DNA from: Pyrocephalus nanus
Taxonomy: Eukaryota; Chordata; Aves; Passeriformes; Tyrannidae
DNA length: 64,000 nucleotides
Assembly (NCBI GenBank): GCA_038380795.1
Contig: CM076269.1
Coordinates: forward strand, 6,076,001 to 6,140,000
Reading direction: 5' to 3'
Position 1 is the stretch's first letter. Each line of letters opens with the position of its first letter. Positions 34,261 to 46,223 of this stretch are shown here, piece after piece. The notes beneath the pieces were generated by a model, which worked only from the letters and a program-made list of their open reading frames with translations, did no database searches and had not been told where the DNA came from. Both the position numbers and the translations under genes were made by a program.

Positions 34261-34390
34261 ATGTAATTCAATCTATTTAGTTAGAAAAACATGGCTTATT
34301 GCAATCTAAGTAATTTTTATGTCTTTATATACCACAGGATGTAAACTAATCTAGTTAGAGAAACATGGTTTCACTGCATTCTGAGTAACA
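34261..34390. repeat. Diverged 74-78 bp tandem duplication
   Basis: Copy one starts ATGTAATTCAATCTA at 34261 and copy two starts ATGTAAACTAATCTA at 34339. Both continue with GTTAGA, AAACATGG, TGCA and a TCTRAGTAA word in the same order and spacing, apart from a 4-base indel. Several substitutions separate the copies, so the duplication is not recent. Confidence 0.7.
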
Positions 34391-35620
34391 GCCCCTGCTT
34401 TTCTACACTGTGATATGTTTTGTGTTGTTTTTACCACTTTCTCTGCAAGCCTAATGGGTTTCAGGTCACCTCAAAAACTCTTGGCCACTCCCTCCTGGAG
34501 ACCACTTGGATTTCAGAACACATGAAAAACCCTCAATGCACTGCAGTGGAAAAACAATTTGTAACAACATTTCCTGAAGCAATAGGTTCCAACCCATTGA
34601 AACTCTATTTACCATATGCTTGAAAGACTCCAGGAACAACAGAAAGTCGTGCATGGATGCCTCTCTGCAAACACAAGTCAAGTAAAAATAGATCCTTCTG
34701 ACCACCATCCAGCTGCACTTGTGGAAGCCATTTTTAGCTTTTCTGAGTATCTCAGCAAGTATCTCCTCAATGCTCATCATTTTATACCTAGGACACAGTT
34801 GCTCTTTCCCCATGGAAAGACAATGGAAAACATTAGGGCAAGTTCCCAGCTGATTTCCTTGGAGCTTGCAGGCACATCTACCAGCAGAGGAACCGCTCCT
34901 GAGCAGCCTGGGCAGACAAGTAAAGTCTGCATGGAGAGAATCCACACATAAAAGTGCAGACATGCTGCAGTGCCACATGCCAAGCAGGTAAATGTCCCCA
35001 CCCACTAACCTCCCACATCTGGGCAAGTGTCTGGCTGGGCTGGTGAGGTTCCCTTCCCTGAGGCAGTCTCACAAGTTCCTGAGTGCCATAAGTATTTTCC
35101 ATACACAGACCCACCAAATGTGTGTTTGGTTTCTGTAAGTCTGTCCACAGAAGAAGGCTGACCACCAAAAGCTGTCATTTTGATGTCATTTGTAAGACAG
35201 CAAGTCCAGCAAGTTTCCTGAAACCAAAACTGTCCAAGAGAGAGCTGTGGCCAGCATCTGCACAGCAGCTGACCACTAACATTTACCAACACCTCACACC
35301 TCTGGTCAGACAGCTTTGTTTGGCAAATATTGCCCTTAGAGGTCTCAGCTTAGAGAGGTCAGAACTTCTGTTTGGTTAGGATGAGTACTGGGGAGCATTT
35401 AATCTTTCTTTGGTTTGGAAAGTGCGTTAAAACCATGTAGGAAAGGACTCATGAAAGGATTTACTTTTGGGCTAACTCTGCTCTCCTGGAAATTACTGAT
35501 AAAACTGCCAGCACGGTTTAATAAGTTGTGTTTGAGAGGGTTTTTTTTTTTAAATATTTCTTAGTTGAGTACTCAGGAGCAAAGGCAAAGGGAGAGAGCT
35601 AACCACTGTCTAGAAAGGAG
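34391..35620. other. Stop-poor but unassigned stretch
   Basis: Open frames overlap on both strands from about 34420 to 35379, including the longest in the window (186 codons, minus, 34466-35026). The predicted peptides show no domain I recognise, no repeated motif and no clear splice structure. A T11 run lies near 35541. I do not call a gene. Confidence 0.5.
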
Positions 35621-35915
35621 TTACAGAGAAGATGGAATTGAGCTCCTTTCAGAGGTGTCTGGAAAAAATTACAAAAGGCAATGGACACAAACAGCATAAG
35701 GTGGGTAGGTTGCAACTGGGTATCAGGAAACAAAACTGTTCACAAGGCGAGTGGTCCAGCATTGGAACAGGGGTCCAGAGAGGTCTTTGTCAAATCTCTC
35801 AGAGATTTCCAAACTTCAGCTGGACCAGAGCAACCACACCAGACTTTGAAGTGAATCTTGCTTTGAGCAAGAAGCTCAACTAGTGACCTCCAGAGTGTGC
35901 CTCCAAGCCAATCCT
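35621..35915 (+). repeat. CR1 LINE, 3' end of ORF2 and tail region (older avian copy)
   Basis: Ordered matches to avian CR1 are clear: TTACAGAGAAGATGGA, AAAAGGCAATGGACACAAAC, GTCCAGCATTGGAACAGG, CCAGAGAGGTC, CTTGCTTTGAGCAAGAAG, ACTAGTGACCTCCAGAG and CCTCCAAGCC. These correspond to the ORF2 C-terminus and the start of the 3' UTR in sense orientation. The terminal octamer repeats are not recognisable and several indels break the frame, so the copy is old and 5'-truncated, as is usual for CR1. Confidence 0.9.
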
Positions 35916-36369
35916 AGGTCCTGCAAAAAACTAGACAAATTTTTTATACTGACATTACCAATGTCCTTTGTATCTTCCCTCTCTGGGTGTGTCTGGTTTT
36001 ATTTCTGAGGAAAAGCAAAGCAAAATACAATTGCATCATTACTTTTAAGGGGTATGTCCAAGACTCCAATACTCATGTGTAATTCAGTACATTTTGCCAG
36101 TGAGAGTTTTCGTTTGCTCAGAAAACTGTTTCAATGTTTTAAAAGTAAACACAGCCAAACCTGAATAACTCATGGAGCCCCTGGTTCTAGGTACTGTGGT
36201 CAAATGCAGGTCACATCACTACTGCTCCAATATTTTTCCATCTGATGCCCATTCAAAGGATTCCAGGAAATAAGCTGCTGAGCATACACATTCATGCCAC
36301 AATTTATATCAATTAGCACCTGTGCCTGGAGTTCTGACAGTAAGGATAATTGAAATGTTTTTAAACAAA
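35916..36369. other. Spacer between two CR1 copies
   Basis: Unique sequence. No gene or repeat was recognised between the two plus-strand CR1 insertions. Confidence 0.55.
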
Positions 36370-36580
36370 ACTGGATATTAGGAAAAAATTTCTTTACTGA
36401 AAGGGTGGTCAGGCATTGGAACAGGCTGCCAAGGAAGTGGTGGAGTCACCATCCCTGGAGGTATTTAAAGGACATGTAAATGTGGCATTTAGGGACATGT
36501 GTTGTGGCGGACTTGGCAGTGCAGTATTAATGGCTGGACTCGGTGATCTTTCCAAACCTGGCTGATTCTGTGATTCTGCT
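36370..36580 (+). repeat. CR1 LINE 3' end with octamer tail (younger avian copy)
   Basis: The fragment starts near CTGGATATTAGGAAAAAATT and runs through GGGTGGTCAGGCATTGGAAC, GTGGTGGAGTCACCATCCC, GGACTTGGCAGTGC and GGCTGGACTCGGTGATCTT. It ends in GATTCTGTGATTCTG, the avian CR1 octamer tail. One frame reads FTERVVRHWNRLP, the ORF2 C-terminus. A one-base deletion just after CTGCC then shifts the frame. The copy is 5'-truncated and dead. It is the strongest evidence that the host is a bird. Confidence 0.95.
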
Positions 36581-36695
36581 TGATGAAAAGTGGGGGGCTT
36601 GCAAAAAATTAACACTTCATAGGTTTGAAATAAATTATCTACATCAGAATTGTCCAATCCATCAAAAAAGGGGTTAAAACCAAAATATTTATTGT
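36581..36695. other. Short unique spacer
   Basis: No feature was recognised between the CR1 end and the following A run. Confidence 0.5.
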
Positions 36696-36714
36696 AAAAA
36701 AAAAAAAAAAAAAA
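36696..36714. repeat. A19 homopolymer
   Basis: Nineteen uninterrupted A, about 115 bp after the CR1 tail. CR1 elements do not end in poly(A), so this is probably unrelated to it. Confidence 0.9.
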
Positions 36715-38611
36715 TAGGTGGGTGGGGGATGTAGAATGGAAGCCTTTCAGTATTTACAATATAATGGATACACAGAACACATCCAACATATTTTTTACTT
36801 CTTAATAAATAAAACTATATTTTTCTATGAGTATAACTACTTTTATTTCAGTTTGCTGTGCAAAAAAAAAAATTGTGTTCTTGGACCAGTTCTCCCTAAC
36901 GGAAAGGCTGAGGGGAAAGATACGTGGGAAAAGAAAGGGTTCTTTTCAGAGGTGACCTTCCAGGTAAGAACTGAAGCTTCTTATAATGTTGCCAACGAGT
37001 TACTTGATCTATGAATAAGGAATGAGAGAACATGAATGTCTGAGGCTGCCTGGTGAGTTAGCACCTCTGGACAGTTTGAATTCCCCATAAATAAAAATAT
37101 TCGGGAAGTTTTTGAAAGAAAGTGCAGTAACATTTACTTGTATGTGTCCAAATGAACGGAGAATCCCTGGACTCGAACACAAATCTCCTGGTTCATCACA
37201 TGCAGCCCCTCAGAGTCAATGTGTAACAACATTTATTCAGACAGGTCCACCAAACTTGACTCTACATAACTTGACACACCACAAGCCACAAAACACTTCC
37301 ACATAATCTATAACAACTTAAAATCTCTAATTTGAAAAACCAAAAGCCACAAAAAAAATTACAATGCACTACAGGCAGAAAGAAGAAACCCTAATCCCTG
37401 TAAGAACAGGTAGTTTGTTAGGTGATAATTCCTGCTGGTCAGAGTGGCCCATACCCCATGTTGCTTAGCAAACACACAAAAAAGGAAGGAAAAGAATGCT
37501 TTCTGTCTCTTCTGGGGATTTTTCCTAAGTCAAAAACTGGTTTTATCCTGAGTGCATGGGCAAGACATAGACATGAAGCACCTGAGTGATTTTATGACAC
37601 CAAAGGGAGCAATGGATGGGGTGACATCTGTTCTCTCCAGGGATTCAAAAGAAAGAAGGGGGGCAAAAAAAGGACCAACAAATCATTTTAATTTAGAAGG
37701 AAATAATAAATAACAAAAAAAAAAATAAAATCCTGCCCTTTGTAGGCAGCTAATAGACCCAAAGTGCATTAGAAAAGGGCAGGTGATGACAGTGAGACCC
37801 ACATGCCCTGGCCCATTCTGGTGGAGTCAGGGAGCACTTCCCTTCACAAGGAGCTGCCCAGCACCCCTACCTGTATTTGTGGTTTCTCAGGTAGTGACTA
37901 CAATGAGAAATGAATACATAATCAGACCAGTTTCTGAAAAAGAAGGAAGAAAGGTGTGGGAACCTAAAAGCCTAAGGTGTTTTACTTGTCTTCAAGTAGG
38001 TTCTTGCTTCTCTGCTGACAGTAGTGAAGAAAAAAGTGGGTGTGATCTCCGTTGCTAAGGGCAAAGTCATGTACAGTCAGGGTGGATAAATGTTGAAAGG
38101 TTTGGTTTGGATAAGCTCTTGGGAGTTGTGGTGCTTATCTACATCTTAGCTTATCTGGAGCACTTCGATCAGCAGCACTGAGCCAGGAATCATGCCACGT
38201 CTTTGGGCTCTTCCCAGAAGACTCCCAGCACTGACTCACAACCATCCTGGTGAAGTCAGAGGTGTCCAGAGATGGGCCACTCCGAGAGCATCCCAAGGCT
38301 ACTGCATCGTCACCCCCGTGTGAAACAAGGAGAAGGTTATTTGTGTGGCAGAAAAAGATGTATATAAGTTGGAGAGTGAAGGGAATTTTCATCAAATCCA
38401 AAAGCAGATTCTGTTCAAGTTCGGGCAGAGGATTCAGAAATGTTCAGATTTTTATCTAATTGATTTGCATGCCCCTGTTTTATAAGGAGATTCCAGACAT
38501 GGAACTATAAAGACTGTTTATTATTGCTTGCACAACTGTCATTTTCAGACAGCCTAAATTCCACCCAAAGTTCCCGGGGGTGAAATTCACCTCCCATACC
38601 ATGGGCTGCCT
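36715..38611. other. Gene-free stretch, nothing seen
   Basis: Unique sequence with an A11 run at 37715-37725. No exon or repeat element was recognised. Confidence 0.55.
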
Positions 38612-39035
38612 AAAACTTAGGCGCCTACTCTAAACTCTTTGGCTGAGCTCCACTGACAGCCAGGGGAGAGAGGTTGGCACCTCCAGGGAGGGATTCATGC
38701 CCCGTATCTCAGACATCTGTGGAGATGAGTCACCCACCAGAAGGGCCTGTCCCTCCCCAGTGACTGCAGAGAGAGGCTGGTTGACTTGCCAAGACCAGCC
38801 CCGCTGTCTGGAGCCCCAGACAAATGCACTCCTGCTCCCACCAAAGCAGGCAAACGTTGTACTCCGTTTTCCAATAAGCTGAGGGAAGAATGAAGTGGGA
38901 AGTGCTTTATCATAAAGACCTTTAGATGTCTAACTCCAAAGGGAACGCAGGGCACCTAAGCAGCAATAAGAGGCTTAAATCAACTTTGTGGATTTAGGCC
39001 TAAGTGACTTCCCTCAAGCTTTCACACTAATTTAA
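38612..39035. repeat. Probable ancient amniote interspersed repeat
   Basis: The right part (38921-39035) holds TTTAGATGTCTAACTCC, then AGGGCACCTAAG, then TTTGTGGATTTAGGCCTAAG and TGACTTCCCTCAAG. From memory this resembles an old repeat common in turtles and crocodilians, with TTTAGGTGCCTAACTCC, AGGCACCTAA, TTTGTGGATCTGGGCC and TGACTTGCCCAAGG. The left part has CTTAGGCGCCTAC, then GAGAGGTTGGCACCTCCAGGG, GGATTCATGC and GATGAGTCACCC, which also fit that pattern. I cannot name the family, and the borders are approximate. Confidence 0.5.
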
Positions 39036-39144
39036 AACACTACTTTTCCAGTCATGCTTATGATTTTGCCCTGGCTGTGGTCCCCTTTGAAGATTCACTC
39101 ATGAATCCCTTACTGAAAACATCTCCAAACTCCTGGATAACCAG
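39036..39144. other. Short unique spacer
   Basis: No feature was recognised. Confidence 0.5.
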
Positions 39145-39170
39145 AAAAAAAAAAAAAAAATATATATAAA
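39145..39170. repeat. A16 run followed by a TA repeat
   Basis: Sixteen A at 39145-39160, then TATATATA. It could be a retroposon tail, but no body was recognised on its left. Confidence 0.85.
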
Positions 39171-39464
39171 GACAGAAACAGAAATTAGCAAGAAGAAAAG
39201 TCTCCAGCAGCACTCCCAAGGCATCCTGCTGCACAACGTTTTGCCAACAAAGCAAACAAAAGCTGTGAGGCCTTTTCTCAGCCGCAGGCTGGAGAAGTGA
39301 ACTCTCACACCAACTTTCTGATCACTGTCCCCCGAGTCCCACCAGGTGACCCTGAAAGCCACCCTGCCCTCTGCAGAGACCCCCCTGCCGCTCCCCTCCC
39401 CATCACATCCCATTTAACTCAGCACAGTAGCCCCTAAGAATTGCTGGGTTCATTCTTGTGCTCC

Positions 39465-39645
39465 TCGCTGAGAATGAAACATTTTTATTGACATGGAAAG
39501 ATTGCGCCATGTGCATAATTGCTGCATACAACAAGATGGAAACCACAAGCAATAAAACACTCCATGGGCGATGACTCGTGTTTACAGTAAATAGGAACGA
39601 TGCTGCCAGATGTCAGCAGCACCAAATCATGTGTTGCTTATCCCA
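39465..39645. promoter_or_regulatory. Candidate enhancer-like element
   Basis: Complex repeat-free sequence with TTTTTATTGACATGG, ATGTGCATAATTGC (octamer/homeodomain-like), GCAATAAAAC and GGGCGATGACTCG. CpGs are retained (TTGCGCC, GGCGATG, AACGATG). The texture suggests a conserved element. No alignment was available. Confidence 0.3.
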
Positions 39646-42600
39646 GGTCTCCAGAAGAAGGAAATAAAACCCCGCGATGGATATTTTTATTTCTGGCGAG
39701 GGGATGACTGCTGGGTTGATTGCATCTCTATGGCTCTGGGTAAGTGGCAGAGACAGGAACTTATTTTTGTTTCAAGAATTCTTGAACATTACAGTGGGAA
39801 AACAGACCATAATCGCTTTTTTTGAATCTCAAAATTTAGAAATACCATGTTCCCTTGTCTAGATCTGCTAGTGTGCTGAGCCTGCACTGAAGCCCGGGGG
39901 AGCAATCCAATGCAGAACATTTGTTCCACATGCAACCCCTCCCCCAAGGCCACAAAATAGATCCCAAAAACCTACAGTTTGAGACTCTGGTGGTAGACCA
40001 AATGTCACAACTGCAACTTGCCAGGAGAAGGAAGCAGAGGAGATCAAATGCGTCACTGCTGTCGCTGGAACGGGGGTACATCCTCCTTCTAGCAAAGTCT
40101 TTCAAATCAAGGCTGAAGTCCTTCCAAACACTCTGCTAAATCTCAAAAAAGAAGCGATGAGCTAAACTCCTGAGTAAAGCTCATCAGTTATGCAAAGGCT
40201 GGACCAGAAAGCTCTTTGTGGATTATAAAACTATGTGTTTGTGCAGCTCCAGCCACTCATTTTGGGCCCATGGGATGGCTTTTAGGACTACTTTCCTGAA
40301 AAGAGTCTAGCCATTTTGAAGTGCTCCCTTTAGGATACCTCAGAAGTTCTCATTTGAAAGAAGTGCCGTGAATTGCCATAAAAAAAAAAAAATTCTGGAC
40401 TTCTTTAAAAAGGATTCAAGTTGTCTATTAGAGCTGAAACAGTCAGTGCAACTGGCCATTTCTGGCAGGTTTTGCTTCAACTGCCTCAGCTTGGTCATCC
40501 AATTTTCAGTCTCCTTGCTCTGGTCTGCTATCTCTTGCATGCCTGCTATAAAGAATAAATCCCAAACCCCACTTTTCAGACTGCAGTGTCACAGTGTAAA
40601 AAATATAATTGTCTCTGGATATGTCCAGATGGAATCTGCCAGCAGACATGGTCTTGCACTTCCTTTATGTTCCAAATCAGCTAGAAATGAGCCAGCTCCA
40701 AAACAAATGCTGGCTGTGAGTCCATAGCTGGGTGTACCATGCCAAAAGCCATCCCCTGTTGCCTGCAGCTCACAGTGGAGCCAATGTGCCTACACAGTGT
40801 CTGTCAGGGTGAACACAGGCAGAAGAGCTGCATCTATTAAGCAGGGTGACAAAGTGAGTTTGCCTGGAACAAGACATACCCCAGTGACACCAAAAAGCTG
40901 AGCGGGAATTTTAGAACAGGAAATTCTCTCGGGAACGAGACTGTTTGTCTTAAATGAACAGCATCCAATTAAACCAGTTGGATTTGATCCTTAATGTCAG
41001 TATCAGAGATAGCCACATTTGGAAATCAGGCCATTAATGAAAGAGAAAGATATAGCAAATGTACCAGAAATGGGATGTCTGTAGACCATCAGTTTTAACT
41101 ACACTGATAGCCCACCGACTGCAAAATCTATGCCTGTCCATCACAGGGTTCAAACTGTCCTCTGAGCCTTCCCTGTCAATTCATGTAACTCCTGGTAATG
41201 GTCTCTTGGCAGCTTCACCCTGGAAACTAATAAGCAAGCAAATTACACAGTCTTGGACTTATTTCAGAAATACAAGTACCTGATCTAATTCAATAATGCA
41301 TGATGCTAAGAGTTCTCCTTGCAGATGTGATTATCCTGGTAATGATGTATTGTGGAGACCACAATCTGTATATGACCTCATCCTTATCTGCAGCTGCAAA
41401 GCACTACTGGATTCAAGGTTTAGGCTACAAGTGGCCTCAATTCAAAAATGTCCAGTACTCTGAGAGTCTCAGTCCTAAAAACCCCCATAAGACCAGACAT
41501 GACCTGCTGTCTGAGCCAAATTCTCACCTAGTGTAAGTAAGCAGGAAAAACATCCATTTCCAAATTGCCTTTTTTTTCCCCTAATTTATTTTTCCTATCC
41601 ACAGCACTGGAACTCAAATAGTTCCAAACCTGCTAGTCCCAGCACACTGCCATGTTTGATTAGGAACTGTTGTCCATAGAAGAATAATGTTATCCTGTCA
41701 AATCTAAGTGTTTTACTTAAGTTGAATACACTGAGCACAACTTTTCTAACTCAAGAACTCTCCTGAAATTTTCATTTCACTGCATCTCCCACCTCCTTGG
41801 CAAGTCTTCTGATTTCCTGCTCTTATTATGGAAGTTACTTAGAAATACTAATATTCCCTATGCAAGGGGAAAAAAATGGTTGTGGAGCAAGGCAGCATAA
41901 AACACCCATCACTAGCCAAAATTTGTTTGGTGTGTAGGACACAGAAGAGTCATGATCCTGATGCTCACATCCAGAGAAGACCTCCTAAACTTCCTTGCTC
42001 TGCAGCTTTTTTTCAGCTCAAGATCAGGTCTGTGTGCATTACACACCTCCCTGCACACGTGTTCCCACTGCATGACCCCTGGATGCCCTGGATAAATACC
42101 CCACATCCCATGGCTCAAACCTTTGGCTTATTTCAGTGCACTAATCTGTTTTCCTGCTACTTCCTACAGACCTAGAGGCTTGTTTGTCTTCTCTTAGTTC
42201 CCAATGTGCAGATAAAAACATCCTCCCAGTTGCCGCTTTCCTCGCTCAGGTCTGAGGAGCACCTGTTGTGCATCAGAAAAGCTCCTCCTATCACTGGCAG
42301 CCTTTCCCCATTTGAAAATGGCTCTCTCCCATAAACAAACACCCTCATCTCGGCTTCATACTGCCAGAAAACATGGTTTTTTTCCCCCTATACACAATAT
42401 TTGCCTTGTATTCCGCTGACCTTCACTGACTGTCCTCTCTAACCGCAATTTTGATACAATGGGGTTTTCTCCACATGTCTGTGGCTTCAGGGTGACATTT
42501 TAGCACACTTAGGGGCTCCGAGTTGGTTACAGCAAAACCTCAGTTACCCCAGATCTCAAATACCTACAGCACTCTGCTTCTCTAAATGGTCTTGTGTTCC

Positions 42601-45600
42601 CTCAAGGTCAGCAAACAGCACTGAGCATTCCCTCAGTTAGCCCAGACCTTGGCAGAGCAGCGTGTTTATTGCTCCTGATTCACACAGCTGGAGTTCACAG
42701 GGATGGCAGCACCCGAGTTTACCTCTAGCAAAGGGACATTTCTCCTTGGCAGTCAGCTGCCTGTATTTTTCCACCTTCAAGAAAATTCCCCCAGCCATCA
42801 GCTGCTCTCATCCTGCCTTTGCCTCCCTGAGGTCCCCTTAAGAAGCCACCCCACACCTTCTGATGCCTCCGAAATCCAAACAAGCATCATAGGTGCAAAT
42901 CTGGAAAGGGGGTTGCAATTAACCATTCAGTTCCCAAGAGAAAATATTGGGAGAAATCTTTTTCTCTCTTCCAAATCAAGACTGGCCAATCCTCTGGAAA
43001 ATATGCTTCAGCCACCCAACTGCCATTCTCCATGACCTGGGACAAACAAGGGATTGGATTTGTTGATCAATGGTCCTTTGAGCCAAATGCATACACAAAG
43101 ATCTGTAACCAGAGGTCCTCACAACTCCAAATATCCCTGCCAAGCCAGAAGAGTGGTAATCCTAATGGCAAAATCTTTCCTGCAAATTCCAGCTGATCTA
43201 CATCTCCTTCACCTGCATCCCCATCACTTCCTTTTAACAGTATTTAATACGGTCCTGAACACCAGCAAGTGCTTTTTCCAACTTTTTTTCCTATTTATCT
43301 TGATTTCCTTAACTCCCCATCCTTCTCCACCTCAGTACATATTTTATGCCTGTTCATTCAGATATAAATGCTCCCTCTTCTCTCTTCTTCCTGTCAAGAT
43401 ATATGTGCATCTAGAGCCAAACCAGTCCAGTTTGGTCTTCCAACTGTTCAGCAAAAGCCATTTACTTGAGGGAAATTCCTATGAAAATGCAAGAACTGAC
43501 TCCTGTAGTGCTTTGATTTCTCTGCCTAAGCCAACCGCAGTCAGATTTTCATAACCCTTCCTCAATCTATAACAGCATGTTTATTGTTCACGATGGGGAA
43601 GATAAATTGCCAGGGCACACAGGGTTCTTCTGGGGGCTTTTCTGAGAAAAAAAAAAAGCACAAATCCTTACCTAAATTACAATTAAATGAACAACAGCAC
43701 TCTCTGGCTGTATTTCCAGGGCACAGCACGCACCAAGGACATGCTGTATCCATGGCTTAGGTTCAGGTCCCCTGACCAGGCTCAGCCTGTGCAGGATGAG
43801 CTCACAGACCAAACCAGCACGTTGTGAATGAGCCACTTTCTGCCTTGTGCCTGAGCTACTCTGCTTGAAAATCCACTCCTGTCACTGCTAACCCGGAGCA
43901 GCATCAGCAAAGAGCAGACAGCCTGGACACTAACACTGGTCATGGACACGAGTTTGAGGCTGGATCTGTCCCATATGCTCAGCCCAGTCAGAAATAACTC
44001 TTGAGCACCAGAGCAGCTGGTGAGGAGAATTCAAAGGTGGCTCCGTGAGGAAGATGCTCCTCATTAACTAGTGGCATCCCTTCTAAAATCTCTGTCCCCT
44101 GACCGCAGACCGTCAGCCAAAGGATCCTGTATTTCTGTCCTCTCGCCAGCTCCCCAGGGAGGATCCATCCCTCCACAAGAAGTCTGTCTGCACAAGATCC
44201 CAGTGAACAAGGCCTGTTCTGCCCGTCACTCGCAGCCGGCGGGGAAGCCCCGAGTCACCACCGAGCCTTGTGTCAATAAGCACCGGCAGAATGTCCTCTC
44301 TGTTTCCCTTTAGCACAATAAACTGTGCCTCCCCCCTTCCCTCACCTCTTCCCTCTGCATCCAGACACGCACCACAGGGATGGACCCCCTGCTCCCTCTC
44401 ACCACCTCCAATCCCTCCCCCATTTTCCTGTCTCCGCTCCTGAGGAAGTGTCTCTCATACACAAGGGCAGTGCGCAAGTAGCTTCGACTAATTTTGCATG
44501 GACAACAGACAATGGGGGTATGAAATTCCAGGAACATCCTGGTGAGGATAAGAAAAGGACCCCTGCTGAAGTGGAAGGTGCTGTGAGTCCTGCTTATAGA
44601 CCTGAAAGCTGGCTAAAGAAAAAGGGAAAGGGCAACGCATCAACCCAGAAATCCTGGTTTCACATCCAGGAAAATATCTGATAAAAAAAAGAATGAAAAT
44701 TGAATGTCCTAGTCTAGGAGTGAGGATTTTTAAAGTACTAAAAAGAAGTCTAGTTTTTAGACCAGGATGTGAAAAAGATATCACGGTCTTTCATCATGGA
44801 GAAGAGACTGTGGAGCTCTCCTTTGGCTCCTTCTTTGTCCTACACTTAACACTAGATACAAAGCTCCTTCCCTACTGGGCTTGAAGATTAAAGCTGGATG
44901 AAGGCTGGGGGGAACCCAGATGCAGATGAAGTTTGCCAAGGTTGCCACTTGCCTTGATCTCGAACCAAATGGAACTGGGCTTTTCTGTGGCAAAGAAGCA
45001 GCTTGTTACTAACATGGAATAAACAGAGACGTTCAAGGCTTTCCCTACCCAAGTGACACGGTTGCTATACTTCCCCTGTTCTTGGAATACAAGGCTGCCT
45101 CTTACACTGAGTTACAAATCCTTGTTTTCCAGAATTCTCCACGTGCTTTCTTCCGAAAGGGAAATAATGGGGTGAGAAAGGGACTTGATCCTTGGTCTTG
45201 AGTTTCTCTACACAAACCTGTAGAGTTGTTTCTTTTCCCCAACATGTTCAGCACATTAAGGCCCCTTTGTTTCTTTCCCAGGTGAAAGGCACCTTGCAGG
45301 ATATTAACTGCTAGGCTTAGGAGCTGTGCCAGCACTGAATAGATGAAGAGGGGATTGCTGCTGTGGCCACATCCCGGCAGAGAGGGAGACAACAGCACCC
45401 GTAGCTTCCCTAATAATCATTGCCTACCTGCCTCTTCTCCAACACACTAGTGAGGCATCACAGGACTTGCCTCAGCCTGGTTTTGTCAGGGCTGCTGGAC
45501 TCACACTGGCTGGACCAAGACTCTTTCTCCCCAGCTCTGGGCTTGTCCAACCACCCCAGGCTCACAGGAGGTGACCCTGTGTTGGCTCTGGGAGGAAAGG

Positions 45601-46187
45601 CTGTCCTGCCTCCTCGGCATCTCTGTCGTCTGATCACACAATAAAGCTCTTCCTACCAGTAAGATGGGGCCTGATGAAGCGCTTTGGCTGATGGAGCTGC
45701 AACTCAACACTCTACTGCTGTTGGGGGCAAGGGGCTTGCTCTCCACTAGAAGCCTGTGAGGTTGTTTAAATTGGTGGCTCCTCTGGAAGCCACAGCCTTG
45801 CTAGTGATCTCAGACAACCTATTCTGAAGGGGTTTTCTATATGCCTTTATACACTGTATAAACCTTATACCTTTTATACAATAGGAAGTCTCCTGAATAA
45901 AACCATATTCTGTAGCTGACCTCAGGTGTCAGAAAGCTTGAGATCTGAAAGGATTAGTGAATTGAGGCTTCCACACTCCTGTTTGGTGTCGTCCTTAAAG
46001 GACTTTTCAGTGAGCCACTGAAGCCTGTAACAAAAACAAACTTTAAATTCAAAAAAGATTTGAAGCTCCTTCCAAATTTCATCTGAGTAATGAGCACAGG
46101 AATAGTTTAGTCCTCTAAAGCTTAGGGAGATGTAATCTAAAACTTGAAATATCAAACACTGCAGCAAATGATACTGGACAATGGATA
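39646..46187. other. Gene-free stretch, nothing firm
   Basis: About 6.5 kb of mostly unique sequence. Homopolymers occur at 40380-40392 (A13) and 43647-43657 (A11). Pyrimidine-rich DNA at about 43170-43400 keeps a 166-codon plus frame open (43054-43554), but its peptide is unrecognised. A small CpG-richer spot lies near 44221-44266. A palindrome lies at 45846-45862. Confidence 0.55.
45846..45862. other. Short inverted repeat TTTATAC/GTATAAA
   Basis: Seven-base perfect arms with the spacer ACT. It lies in a run of TATA-like words (CTTATACC, TTTTATACAA) extending to about 45882. It could be chance in AT-rich DNA. Confidence 0.5.
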
Positions 46188-46189
46188 TC

Positions 46190-46223
46190 TAACACTAACA
46201 AACTCTTAACACTAACAAACTCA
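46190..46223. repeat. Two-copy 17-bp tandem repeat
   Basis: TAACACTAACAAACTCT at 46190-46206 is followed directly by TAACACTAACAAACTCA at 46207-46223. Only the last base differs, so the duplication is young or has been homogenised. Confidence 0.95.

Noticed and set aside
34466..35026. Longest open frame (186 codons, minus strand)
   Set aside because: It resembles no known family, overlaps open frames in other phases and on the other strand, and has no splice or promoter context. Kept only as an unassigned stop-poor interval.
36696..36714. Poly(A) run as a tail of the adjacent CR1
   Set aside because: CR1 ends in octamer repeats and not in poly(A), and about 115 bp separate them.
43054..43554. 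166-codon plus-strand frame
   Set aside because: It lies in pyrimidine-rich DNA that is poor in stop codons; the peptide is unrecognised.
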